Origin: Ichthyophonus hoferi | Lineage: Eukaryota; Opisthokonta; Ichthyosporea; Ichthyophonida; Ichthyophonidae | Length of the DNA stretch: 12,115 nucleotides | Assembly: GCA_002751075.1 (NCBI GenBank) | Contig: NAOQ01000144.1 | Location: 128,847 to 140,961, forward strand | Direction: 5' to 3' | Shown here: positions 1-8,500 of the stretch, piece by piece | Layout of the letters: each line of letters opens with the position of its first letter | Position numbering within the stretch: the stretch's first letter is position 1 | Program-made: the position numbers and the translations under genes | The notes under the pieces: generated by a model | Database searches by the model: none | What the model was told of the DNA's origin: nothing | What the model saw: the letters and a program-made list of their open reading frames with translations, nothing else

Positions 1-218
1 CAANACACACACACACACATATATATACCTATTTCTAACGATATGTACTGTGATATACCAATCTATATATATTCATATTAATACATATGTATATTTATAT
101 TAACAAATACCTATATATATATATATGTGTATATATATTCACACATATATACATATGCACACATATATTCCTATTATCTTATTCACATAGCTATACCTAT
201 ACCTGTACCAATGCACAG
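1..218. other. Intron end upstream of first visible SAMTOR exon
   Basis: AT-rich sequence beginning with a CA run (5-18) and a TA run (19-27), plus further TA/TG-rich stretches near 110-130. It ends at the splice acceptor of the first visible exon. Base 4 is an N, probably an assembly or read-quality mark in the CA run. No coding sequence is visible. Confidence 0.6.
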
Positions 219-451
219 AACTAGGAGATGCCGCCCTAGCGTGGGCCGAACATGTAGATGACCAATCGGGCAGACAGGAGTATGCTAGGTGTATGTCAGC
301 GCTAGCAGAGACTGAGTCATGGCAATCAGATGATAATAATAGATTCGTATGGTGTAGGAAGACAGCAATGGAATACTATAAGGAAGGATTGTTAGTGAGG
401 GTGTTAGAGAAAGAGAAGAGGAGGGAGAAGTTTGAGTCGGCTTTGAAAAAG
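219..451 (+). CDS. SAMTOR: SAMTOR exon A (first visible exon)
   Basis: The acceptor is ATGCACAG before 219 and the donor is GTTTGT at 452. The exon opens with two bases of a split codon, so at least one exon lies upstream. It encodes residues 1-78, starting ELGDAALAWAEH and ending in a Lys/Glu-rich helix (KEKRREKF). The stretch resembles the human EVGDFDKIWREHCEDEETL region in the spacing of W, H, Y and W residues. It belongs to the helical domain that precedes the methyltransferase fold in the animal protein. It ends in phase 0. Confidence 0.85.
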
Positions 452-3400
452 GTTTGTATATAGATTATGTTTGTAGGGAAATGTATGTGAGATGTGTTGT
501 TGTGTTTGTTGTATTGTGTGTTATATGTAGTTTTAATATGGAGCATGCGGTATGTAGTGCTATTATGAATATCAAGATATAGTAGGAAACCCTTGTCCTA
601 TATACCAAGTGTGGTTTTGTACTTACTAAAAAATAATAATAAGAACTGTATCTGATGTTGATAGCAATTGGTTATAATATATAATTATGGTTTATACTAC
701 GTGATCCTACCTTATACTACATTATTCTACCTGATACTACATTATCCTACCTTTTACTACATTATCCTGCTTTATGCTATATTATCCTATCTTATACTAC
801 ACTATCCTACTCTATACTTTATAATCCTACCTTATAATATATCATCCTTTCTTATACTACATTATCCTACCTTATACTACATTCGCTTACCTTACCTCTA
901 ATAAATATAAATATATATTGACTGTGCATCTAGGGTATAAGCAGAGAATCAATTGACCCTAGAGTCAACGTGTCCATCACATGGGATACACGTGGTCCTT
1001 GGAGACTACTAGATGTAGGGGCTTGCTTTAATGGCTTCTCTTCATTTGATGAGTTTACGGTTGATGGTATAGATCTGACACCTGGGCACCCTACAGTTAA
1101 GGAGGTGCGAGGGAAGAGATAGATCTGTGTGTATGTGTTTATGTATGTGTATGTGCTTATATATAGATTTATAGATAGCTTAATAGATAGATTAATGTCC
1201 ATATCCTTCTATATATTACTCTATAATAGATGAACAAAAAGTGTTTTGAAATCGATAGGTGAATCAATGATTGGGTGTCTAAGTATACCTATTTATGGTT
1301 GATGGAGTCATGTATATAGACTTGATTAGCTCAGGGTTGTTTTAATAGAGGTAAGTAAATAGATAGTAAAATAAGAACGTATTAGTCAATGGTGTATGGT
1401 TATATGGTTATGTATGGTATATGCCCATTTCCTGTTTAATTATTGCTTAGATCTCTCTAACTACCAAATGATCCAATTATATATAGCTCTTAATTTTATT
1501 ACTATACAACGAGGTATTCATCACTATGTAGCAAGTTATTTCGTCTTTATACTCATTTGTATTGTCACTTTCATTGGATAGTTTCGGGATTATTAACTAC
1601 CCTACAGCCATTGGATAATATATATTAATATAAACCCTAATCAACACGTTGAATTATCTTTACACTTAATCTTGGACCTTACTACATATATGTGTAAAAG
1701 CCCTTGCAGATAATATCCTTTGGACCTCTATATGTATGTATTCTCACTGTATGTATTATTTTTTATTATTTTTTATTATCTCTGCATTCATAACACTTTT
1801 TATACAATGATTCTCTCATGCATGCACTACTGTACCCTTTTACTAACTAATTCTACACTCTCTTCCATCATTTATGATTACCTTTATTCCCTTTCCATAT
1901 ATACCATCCTCTATATCTTTTATTTCTTTACACACTATCACGCTATCACCCCCATACACACCCACCCTTTCCACCCCAACCCACACCCCCACCTCCCAGT
2001 GCGATTTTCTAAACGTACAAGTATCCAGTGCTGCAACATGCCTTGCCAACACTACCCCGGGAGAACCTATTACACACCTACCTGAACACAGCTATGACAT
2101 TGTTGCTTTTTGTCTTCTTCTCTCATATCTTCCTTCTCCTTCTCAACGTCTACAGTGTCTTATCACTGCACATGGCTTGCTTGTTGACAATGGATTGTTA
2201 TTAGTTATAACACCGGATAGCAATCACCAAGGGAAAGGGGTTTTCACTATGAAGGTCTGGTTTCTCCTTTTCTCTCTCATTTCCTTCCGCTTCCTGCATT
2301 AGTTGCTATTATATTTCAACTATTAGCAATATTCACCTTATCTTTAATTTATGGTAGTGTATGTTACTATATATATATGCCTATATCATATTCTATGCTA
2401 TGCTATCCTGTCATATTAAATATTTCTCATGTAGTGTATAGTAATGCCTACTCTATTTATTAATATATATATCAATAAAAGTGCCAACAAAGAAAGCAAT
2501 AAAAAATGCATTGTCTTCTTATCACTTTCCCTCCTTCTCAACAACAGAATTGGAAAAAGGTTATGGAAGCCATTGGGTTTGAACGAGTTAAATATGTAAG
2601 TCGAGCATATATTGGTAGGATATCATGTATTGCATTATACTGTTCACTATCTTCAAGATATCGTAATTATACGCACTAATGATAGGATAGTAACTGGCTA
2701 GTCCTTATGTTTACGAAACACACACATGTATATGTATTTATGTATGTATATAGTTGTATATAATTGATAATAATGGTTTAAAGTTGCTTTATTTATTAAA
2801 TATACAGACCACATTATGATAGTAACCTGATAGTACTTATAGTTCAAATATACATACAAATATAATCCATAAACATACACATACACATAAATATTTGTAT
2901 ATATATCTAAGTAATAACAATGACTTTAACTCACATTATTTGTTCCTACCTTCCATCACATTTTGTCATCACCCTATTTATAATAACTACTATTTACACA
3001 TGATTCTTCCCCTATAATACTTATTTATTTATTTTCCCCATGCCCTATCAGATCCTTTTTTATTCCCGATCTTCCTCTTGCTATCATTCTATTTATAAAT
3101 ATATATAAATTAGACGTAGTTCCATGATCTAGGATGCTCCAATAACAAACCAATATAACGATGTGAGTCGAATTTTATTCCATCGATCATATGCGTACCG
3201 TGCCAGTAGGACCTGACCCTGGAACTGATTTTTTTAAAGAGTCTAATTCAATAAAAAATGTTTTCCTTTTCACAGTTTAAACACCCACATCTACACTGCA
3301 TGGGATTCAGAAAGTTGCCAGACGGGTTAGTAATCTCTATCCTATGTTACTGTACAGTATCTTTTATAATCATTCTTTTATTGGATTATTTTTATCTTAA

Positions 3401-3979
3401 AATGAATAAACCAATTAGGACACCTGCTTAAACTTCCATTCACTCATTGCCCAATGCTAACATTTTCAAAGATTATATATTGTTAGTTATCAGATACCGT
3501 CATTTAAAACTTAAAATGCCTATGATAATAGACCATTGAGAGGTATCCTTGAACGTTCATATATATATTCGATGCTAAACCTGATGTGGACCATGTATAC
3601 ACTTGCTCAATTGTATTTCCCACATGTAAGCATATGATATGTATCCTATTATAATTGAAGATTTCAGTGCCTAAAATCTTCTATTATAGCTACTCTATAT
3701 ATTTTTGATTGGATTTGAATATAAACCATGTAAATATCTGTTATTTTAATGTTTCTTTATTATCAACATGTGTACCTACTAACAATTGGCTACTACACCA
3801 TACCATATCATGCTATACTATACTATACTATACTCTATAGCAATAGGACCACGCCTAGTCAACATACACTAGATAGACTCTCTCCCCTCCTAGCTATGGC
3901 CCAGGATATATCTCAGGACGGGTCTAATGACAGTGGGCATGAACCTAGTGGAGCGGCACTTCTTGATGTTGTATTATGA
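219..3979 (+). CDS. SAMTOR: SAMTOR/Bmt2-family SAM-binding protein, 3' part (six exons)
   Basis: Joined exons are 219-451, 934-1104, 2000-2254, 2548-2595, 3276-3325 and 3841-3979; all introns are GT-AG and the reading frame is kept at every junction. This gives 298 residues; the N-terminus lies upstream of the window. Order: a helical charged N-terminal region (1-78), SAM motif I LLDVGACFNG (103-112), an acidic residue in GIDL (D125), CDFLNV (136-141), then LLLSYLPSP (174-182), LLLVITPDS (201-209) and GFERVKY/HPHLHCMGFRK (230-249), ending in a Ser/Asp-rich tail. This order and wording match human SAMTOR (C7orf60) as I recall it, including the Gly and Asp that bind SAM there. SAMTOR is known to sense SAM and, when SAM is low, to hold GATOR1-KICSTOR active so that mTORC1 is off. 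The yeast relative Bmt2 methylates an adenine of 25S rRNA. Family assignment is secure; choosing between these two roles is inference. The tail after FRK is about 49 residues, shorter than the human one. Confidence 0.9.
452..933. other. SAMTOR intron, 482 bases
   Basis: GT-AG intron between exons A and B. Its first part is T/G-rich (TGTTGTGTTTGTTGT type), and its middle is taken up by a 20-base minisatellite (691-890). A long plus-strand open frame here is only that repeat read through; it has no protein-like composition. Confidence 0.75.
691..890 (+). repeat. 20-base minisatellite, ten units
   Basis: Ten consecutive units begin at 691, 711, 731, 751, 771, 791, 811, 831, 851 and 871. The consensus is CTTATACTACATTATCCTAC. 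Units differ by base substitutions only; I see no insertion or deletion across 200 bases, so the period is exact. One half of each unit resembles the other (CTTATACTAC versus ATTATCCTAC), which suggests an older 10-base unit. Confidence 0.9.
934..1104 (+). CDS. SAMTOR: SAMTOR exon B, SAM-binding loop
   Basis: It runs from acceptor GCATCTAG to donor GTGCGA, 57 whole codons. It carries motif I (RLLDVGACFNGF) and motif II with the acidic residue (VDGIDLTP). The human protein reads LLDVGSCFNPF and VGIDIVP at these places. The conserved Gly and Asp argue that SAM binding is kept. Confidence 0.92.
1105..1999. other. SAMTOR intron, 895 bases
   Basis: GT-AG intron between exons B and C. No coding sequence or RNA gene is seen. 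One TGATTGG motif lies at 1268-1274. From about 1880 to the acceptor the plus strand is almost free of G, ending in the C-rich tract described separately. Confidence 0.75.
1949..1997 (-). other. G-quadruplex motif on minus strand, abutting an acceptor
   Basis: The plus strand has C runs at 1949-1953, 1961-1963, 1965-1967, 1974-1977, 1980-1982, 1986-1990 and 1995-1997. Read on the minus strand, the last four give G3-N4-G5-N3-G3-N2-G4, which meets the usual G3+N1-7 rule. The final run touches the splice acceptor of exon C. On the plus strand the same tract is the polypyrimidine tract of that acceptor. Confidence 0.7.
2000..2254 (+). CDS. SAMTOR: SAMTOR exon C, methyltransferase core
   Basis: The acceptor is CCTCCCAG and the donor GTCTGG; 85 whole codons. 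It starts CDFLNVQ, as in the human protein (CDFLNLQ). It then has PEHSYDIVAFCLLLSYLPSP and a helix with AHGLLVDNGLLLVITPDSNH, the most conserved block of the family. The human linker between CDFLNLQ and this block is longer. The open frame reads on upstream only because the preceding intron end is C-rich and stop-free. Confidence 0.93.
2255..2547. other. SAMTOR intron, 293 bases
   Basis: Short AT-rich intron between exons C and D. It holds two AATAAA hexamers (near 2473 and 2498), which are inside the intron and not taken as polyadenylation sites because coding exons follow. Confidence 0.7.
2548..2595 (+). CDS. SAMTOR: SAMTOR exon D (48 bases)
   Basis: A small exon between acceptor CAACAACAG and the consensus donor GTAAGT. 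Its 16 codons read NWKKVMEAIGFERVKY, matching the human stretch SWKIAIESLGFKRFKY nearly residue for residue. It is phase 0 at both ends. Confidence 0.92.
2596..3275. other. SAMTOR intron, 680 bases
   Basis: GT-AG intron between exons D and E. It is mostly A/T with TATG- and TACA-rich stretches (2720-2900). A less AT-rich patch at about 3170-3225 ends in a T7 run. Nothing in it matches an RNA or protein gene that I recognise. Confidence 0.65.
3276..3325 (+). CDS. SAMTOR: SAMTOR exon E (50 bases)
   Basis: A small exon after TTTTCACAG with donor GTTAGT. It encodes FKHPHLHCMGFRKLPD plus two bases of a Gly codon. The human counterpart is KFSHMHLMAFRK, the last strand of the methyltransferase fold. 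Confidence 0.9.
3326..3840. other. SAMTOR intron, 515 bases
   Basis: GT-AG intron between exons E and F. It has a TGATTGG motif at 3706-3712 and ends in a short pentanucleotide run of CTATA (about 3812-3835) that forms the region just before the acceptor. No gene is visible. Confidence 0.65.
3841..3979 (+). CDS. SAMTOR: SAMTOR exon F, C-terminal tail and stop
   Basis: The acceptor CTCTATAG lies at the end of a CTATA pentanucleotide run. The first base completes the split Gly codon (GG|C), and the frame then runs 45 residues to TGA. The tail is polar and contains DISQDGSNDSGHEPSG before a short hydrophobic end, ALLDVVL. The human tail also has a Ser/Asp cluster (DSDSGES) followed by a hydrophobic end, so this is probably the true terminus. 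The frame match with exon E is the main support. Confidence 0.8.
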
Positions 3980-4183
3980 ATGAGATACACCATGGACAAC
4001 TGGTTAGAGTAAGATTAAGAAGAATTCATCTCGACTATAGGTATACTATAATATATACTATAGATAGTATTATATATATTGATATATTCACGCTATCGCT
4101 AAGTTTTCATACAATAGCAAGCCTACAGCTAATGACATTTATATTTTCTTAGAAAAGTTTGTTTAGGCAGGAAAGTGTTTGCA

Positions 4184-4189
4184 AATAAA
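4184..4189 (+). terminator. Poly(A) signal candidate for SAMTOR
   Basis: AATAAA lies 204 bases after the TGA stop and is the first canonical hexamer downstream, a typical place for a 3' end. Another AATAAA occurs at 4588-4593. This is a candidate only, since such hexamers are common in AT-rich DNA. Confidence 0.45.
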
Positions 4190-4231
4190 GATAGAAGTAA
4201 ATTATTTTAACATGGAGAAGTGGCTTAGTAC

Positions 4232-4258
4232 TATTATTATTATTATTATTATTATTAT
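4232..4258. repeat. ATT triplet microsatellite
   Basis: Nine perfect TAT units, 27 bases. It lies about 43 bases downstream of the SAMTOR poly(A) signal candidate. Confidence 0.9.
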
Positions 4259-4807
4259 CGCGTTGTTCCGGTGGTTGGGCGTTTAGGGAAAAACTTATAA
4301 CATAAAAAATAAAATAAAACAGAGTAAAAGAAGGAAGTTGGGATGATCCTACGGCTGAAAAGAATTATCTGTAAGCACAATATGTGAATTTATTATATTT
4401 GGATAATACAGCAGTTTATTGTATGTTTATGATCTCGTGTTCCCCTATATTTACACATTTCTGCAAGTCGACTTAAAATTATGTAAATGTAACAGACATA
4501 CGCACCAGCAGATAGTATGTAAAAATTCATGCCAACATTTGTTTATATTCATTCACTCCTCCAGTGAACTATACAAACACATTATTTAATAAATACACGT
4601 ATACTCTTCATTTAATTTTTTATTTAATACTTTTACTTTTACCTAAATTACATTCCAACCACAAACACACCCATCCTTACAGGACTTTTCACTTCTATAT
4701 GCGAGTACCGTATTTGTTGTTATAAATGGTTTTAGACTGCTTTATCTTGTGTCTACGAACCAATTGCCCAAAAAAGATTTTGGATGAATATGAAATAGAG
4801 TCAGTGC

Positions 4808-4826
4808 GCATCGGTCGATCCGATGC
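4808..4826. other. Perfect 7-bp hairpin in intergenic DNA
   Basis: GCATCGG, a five-base loop TCGAT, then CCGATGC. It stands out for its G+C content in AT-rich surroundings. The centre resembles a tRNA B box with one base missing, but no tRNA cloverleaf can be drawn around it. Confidence 0.5.
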
Positions 4827-5182
4827 TGAGTCCAATTTAGAGTAGTTAGATTGTGACAATTACTATTAGTGGTATTTGACATTTGTAATTCTTCGTGAAA
4901 GAATAATAATTCTTATTAATAGCACTAATTCTCCAATAGATAGATCTAAATGTCTACCTTTTCACTGTATCTCGTAAGCCTAGAATAATCTTTACCCAAT
5001 ACCCAGGTGCATTAAATTAAGAACTCCTACCTAATTGCACCCGAGTTACATTAAAAAAATAAGTTCACCAATAACAAAATCTAATGTGCATTCTTGTTTG
5101 ATATTTCATTAAGTATTTCTCATTGGATGGCATAAGTGCGATAAAATAAATCTCATTTTTAATCTGCCATACCCAGCCTCCA

Positions 5183-5189
5183 CCAATCA
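5183..5189 (+). promoter_or_regulatory. CCAAT box candidate upstream of LRRC40
   Basis: CCAATCA, the preferred core of the NF-Y factor, lies 185 bases before the LRRC40 start codon and about 123 bases before the TATA-like box. The same 14-base context (TCCACCAATCATAT) recurs at 9733 inside an intron, so the site may be one copy of a dispersed motif rather than a true promoter element. Confidence 0.4.
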
Positions 5190-5311
5190 TATTCTCAACT
5201 AGTATATTCCATTATTATCCAGTTGATTTAATTGGAGTATTGAATGGATTTGGCGGGTTTTAGTTGCAAAGTATTAGCATGCTGGAAATTAATATTATTG
5301 TTGATTTCTCT

Positions 5312-5317
5312 TATAAA
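5312..5317 (+). promoter_or_regulatory. TATA-like box upstream of LRRC40
   Basis: TATAAA lies 57 bases before the ATG. The spacing would place a transcription start some 25-30 bases before the start codon. The background is AT-rich, so chance occurrence is quite possible. Confidence 0.3.
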
Positions 5318-5373
5318 CTCTCTATAGCATATCGACCAGCTCCTTCCCAACCTACTACAGCAACAGAAATAAC

Positions 5374-5512
5374 ATGCCACCTATACGAAGGGGTCCATGG
5401 GCCCGCCATAAGGCAGAGGAGCCTTCCATACCGACAGAAGGTGTGTCTGAGATAATGCTATGGCAGGCTAGGAAATCTGGTACTCTGCGACTGGTGGCCA
5501 GGAACCTAAAGG
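5374..5512 (+). CDS. LRRC40: LRRC40 exon 1, start and N-terminal signature
   Basis: It begins MPPIRRGPWARHK, a basic leader, and reaches ARKSGTLRLVARNLK. The signature sits at residues 32-46, close to its place in the human protein (about 35), which supports this start. The donor GTATGA is in phase 1; the last base is the G of a Glu codon. Confidence 0.88.
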
Positions 5513-8500
5513 GTATGATGGGTTTGTTATTATGATGATAATGTTATTATTGTTATTATGGTTATTAATGCTATTATTGCTATTATTAGAATGATTGTTA
5601 TCATAAAGTTGATGCTTAAAAGAAAGTAATATAACTAGGTGCCTTCTTACATTTCTTTTATCGTATTTTTAAAAAACCCTTCGGCTTTCATTCCATGAAT
5701 TCTCAACATATTCTACACTATTTTATCTTCCATTTTCCCTCTCTTCCTTGTTTTCTTGCCTAAATTTTTTCTCTTTTACTTACTTACCTAAGTTTACTTG
5801 TAAAGCATACAATTTATAGATCTTCCGAATTGACCTTGTATTTACCTTGTTTATCATTTTTATTTCTTCTATCTAATTAAGAGCCGTTTATTATTTGGAC
5901 CGGGTTACAGAAGTTAAATGATAAACCTTGTTTCTTTTCAAACATCTGAAAACTTGTTCAAACATATATACACACCTGTAGGTATAAAATTAATAATATA
6001 ATAGGGAAGTAAGTTAGAGGAAGAGTCTTTTGAGTGATAAATACGTATATATTTGGTGGGACAAGGCGGGACTTGTAGTGGTATGTTTAGGTATACATAC
6101 ATACCCATAAAGATAAATAAATATTTTAAAAAGGTGGCGAGAAGTTAAATAAATATTATTTATTTACAAAGGTGTCACATATGAACAATAAGATATAAAC
6201 AATATACTTACGGGCATATGACCTATTATAATATATACAATATATATCAATGCATCGTTCGATCCAATCGATACACACCAAACACCATGTACATACCATA
6301 CACACTATGCACACTATACTCACCATGCACACTATAGATACCACACGAATTAAAGTGAATTGCATCTTACTTGCCCAATCACAGAGCTGCCTTCCACGGT
6401 GTACAACATCTACAGCATGAAGAAAGAGGCTTCATTGGATATGAAGGATAGTGTGAGTGTGATTAAATAGAGAGATCTATCTTATAGAGATCGAAATATA
6501 TTTTTATTATTATTTATTTTGTTTTTAATCTATTTATTTTTGGAGCCTATATGATCCCCATGTTTTTATAAATATATCTGTATGTCCGTTATTTTTCTTT
6601 ATGTATGTATGTATGTATGTATGTATGTGAATGCCTGAGTGACCCTATTATGTTATGTATTATGAATTGTGTGTATATACATCGGTGTTGCTATTGAGCA
6701 AGTATGTATATGCTAGAGTTTTTAGTAAATAGTTAATTAATTAATAAAGTAAGTAAGTAAACATATGTATTTATGAAGGTATTATATGATATATATATGT
6801 ATCAAAATGTAAACACATATTTTTTCCTGTTAATGGCATATGCACTTATACTTATAACGAATAGACTTGGCATGTGCATTCTTAATAGTCAGAAAGAAAT
6901 AATGCGCTATTATATCAATGGATATATGACAGGATCAGACTATATATAATCGGTTGATTATAGATCTGATTGGTCAAGAATATAATATGTTTTTGTGTGC
7001 ATGTGAATATGCTTTTAAATACTTAACAATTAATTTCCATTGGTTCTCCAAGCCTACCTTAATATATATTTTTTAACCTATAGGATCGATGGTGGGAGTG
7101 CGAGGCGCTCACTAAGATGGATGTCTCGTCCAATTACCTGACAGTGATTAGTGAAGATCTTGCCTTATTAAATCACTTGACATACCTAGATGTACGTATA
7201 ATTATGTATGATAGTATGATTATGTATGATAGTATGATTCTGTCTATGAGTGCATGATAATATGCATGCATCTGTATATTATATAGTTATATACATGATT
7301 GTGGGCTCAAATGGAATGGTAATGGGTGTAATGCAGTGCACGTAGAGATAATATGTATGTGCACCTTTATTATAAAAACACAAGCGACCTTAAACAGTGG
7401 ACTGGCATATAACAATGCAGAATGATTTGATCAGAATATGTGGAATGATGCTATGTCCAATTATATTCACCTTCACTCAATCCATCCATAGGTTCATGAC
7501 AACCAATTAGAATCTCTTCCTTTGGCCATTGGCCAGCTTGAACAATTAAGTACTCTTATTGCCTCATACAATCAGCTATCATGTGTACCGTCTGGCGTAT
7601 TTAACGAGAAGTCTCCATTGGCCCATCTATCATTTGCCCACAACACGCTTACATACCTACCATCCGAAATACACTTTCTGTCTCGCCTGCAGAAGCTGGT
7701 AAGTGGTGGGGATAGGGGTTAACATTAAAGATATTCTATAATAAACCCCCCTTTATTAACTATAGCAGTCGGGGACACAGCCGAGCGACAGGTTATAAGA
7801 AGGAGAATATTCCATTGAAAGAGTGGTTGATATATGCCTTATATTATAGGTTAGACTATGTGTATATGAAGGGTATGTGTGCTTGTGATAAGCCATCAAT
7901 AGGCTATTCTCTGCGAGGCAGATTGAGAGAGAGAGCCAATTCTGAAGTAGTAGGGCTTATATACATTGTAATAGAATGTTGGATTTGGTACTTTCTAAAA
8001 ATAAAAGTACAAGTACAAAGACAGTTGTTACATAGTTTCATCTCTTGTACATGGATGTTATATCATAAGCCCTATTACATAGATTGAATGGGAGATACGA
8101 TAGGTTGGATCAATGGCAAATGATAATGTATGACAGAACTAACCTCTATAACCCAATCATAGGATCTCTCTCACAACCAGCTCACCAGTCTTCCTAATGA
8201 GCTAGTTAACATGCCCGGGATGCGCCATTTAGACGTGTCTCACAACAAACTGATGTCACTACCTGCTAATGCCCAGGGATTGACAGCCCTTATCGAGATA
8301 ATAGTACGTGTTACGTTACTTTTATATTTACTATCTACATCATATTCTACTGTCATACCGTCATACACACAGACACACATACACATAAATACATTTCTTA
8401 ATCCACTGGTCATTTTATCTATAGGTATACACGTACCCTATGTCTTCAAGACCTATTAATAATAACGTATATACTATGACCCTTTAAATACTTTAACCAA

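Larger units (their letters stand above)
3980..5373. other. Intergenic region with 3' end of SAMTOR and promoter of LRRC40
   Basis: A 1.39 kb stretch without a supported gene. It contains a SAMTOR poly(A) candidate, an ATT triplet run (4232-4258), a small GC-richer hairpin (4808-4826), a CCAAT box and a TATA-like box. The frame open from 5264 into the first LRRC40 exon is in a different frame from the LRRC40 protein and is a shadow. Confidence 0.6.

Noticed and set aside
668-901. 77-residue plus-strand open frame in SAMTOR intron
   Set aside because: It is the 20-base minisatellite read as protein; composition is only Tyr, Ile, Leu, Pro and His, and it lies between two well-supported exons.
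930-1202. 90-residue minus-strand open frame over SAMTOR exon B
   Set aside because: It is the antisense of a conserved coding exon and extends into TATG-rich intron; it does not look like a protein.
2470-2510. AATAAA hexamers as an early poly(A) site
   Set aside because: They lie in an intron followed by three conserved coding exons; such hexamers are common in this AT-rich DNA.
4808-4826. tRNA or Pol III B box
   Set aside because: The loop is one base short of the B-box consensus, and no A box or cloverleaf stems can be found around it.
5264-5455. Plus-strand frame overlapping LRRC40 exon 1, with an earlier ATG
   Set aside because: It is in a different frame from the one that encodes the conserved ARKSG signature.
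7815-8087. 90-residue open frame in LRRC40 intron 4
   Set aside because: It has no recognisable motif, and the splice frame runs across it without a gap in LRR spacing.
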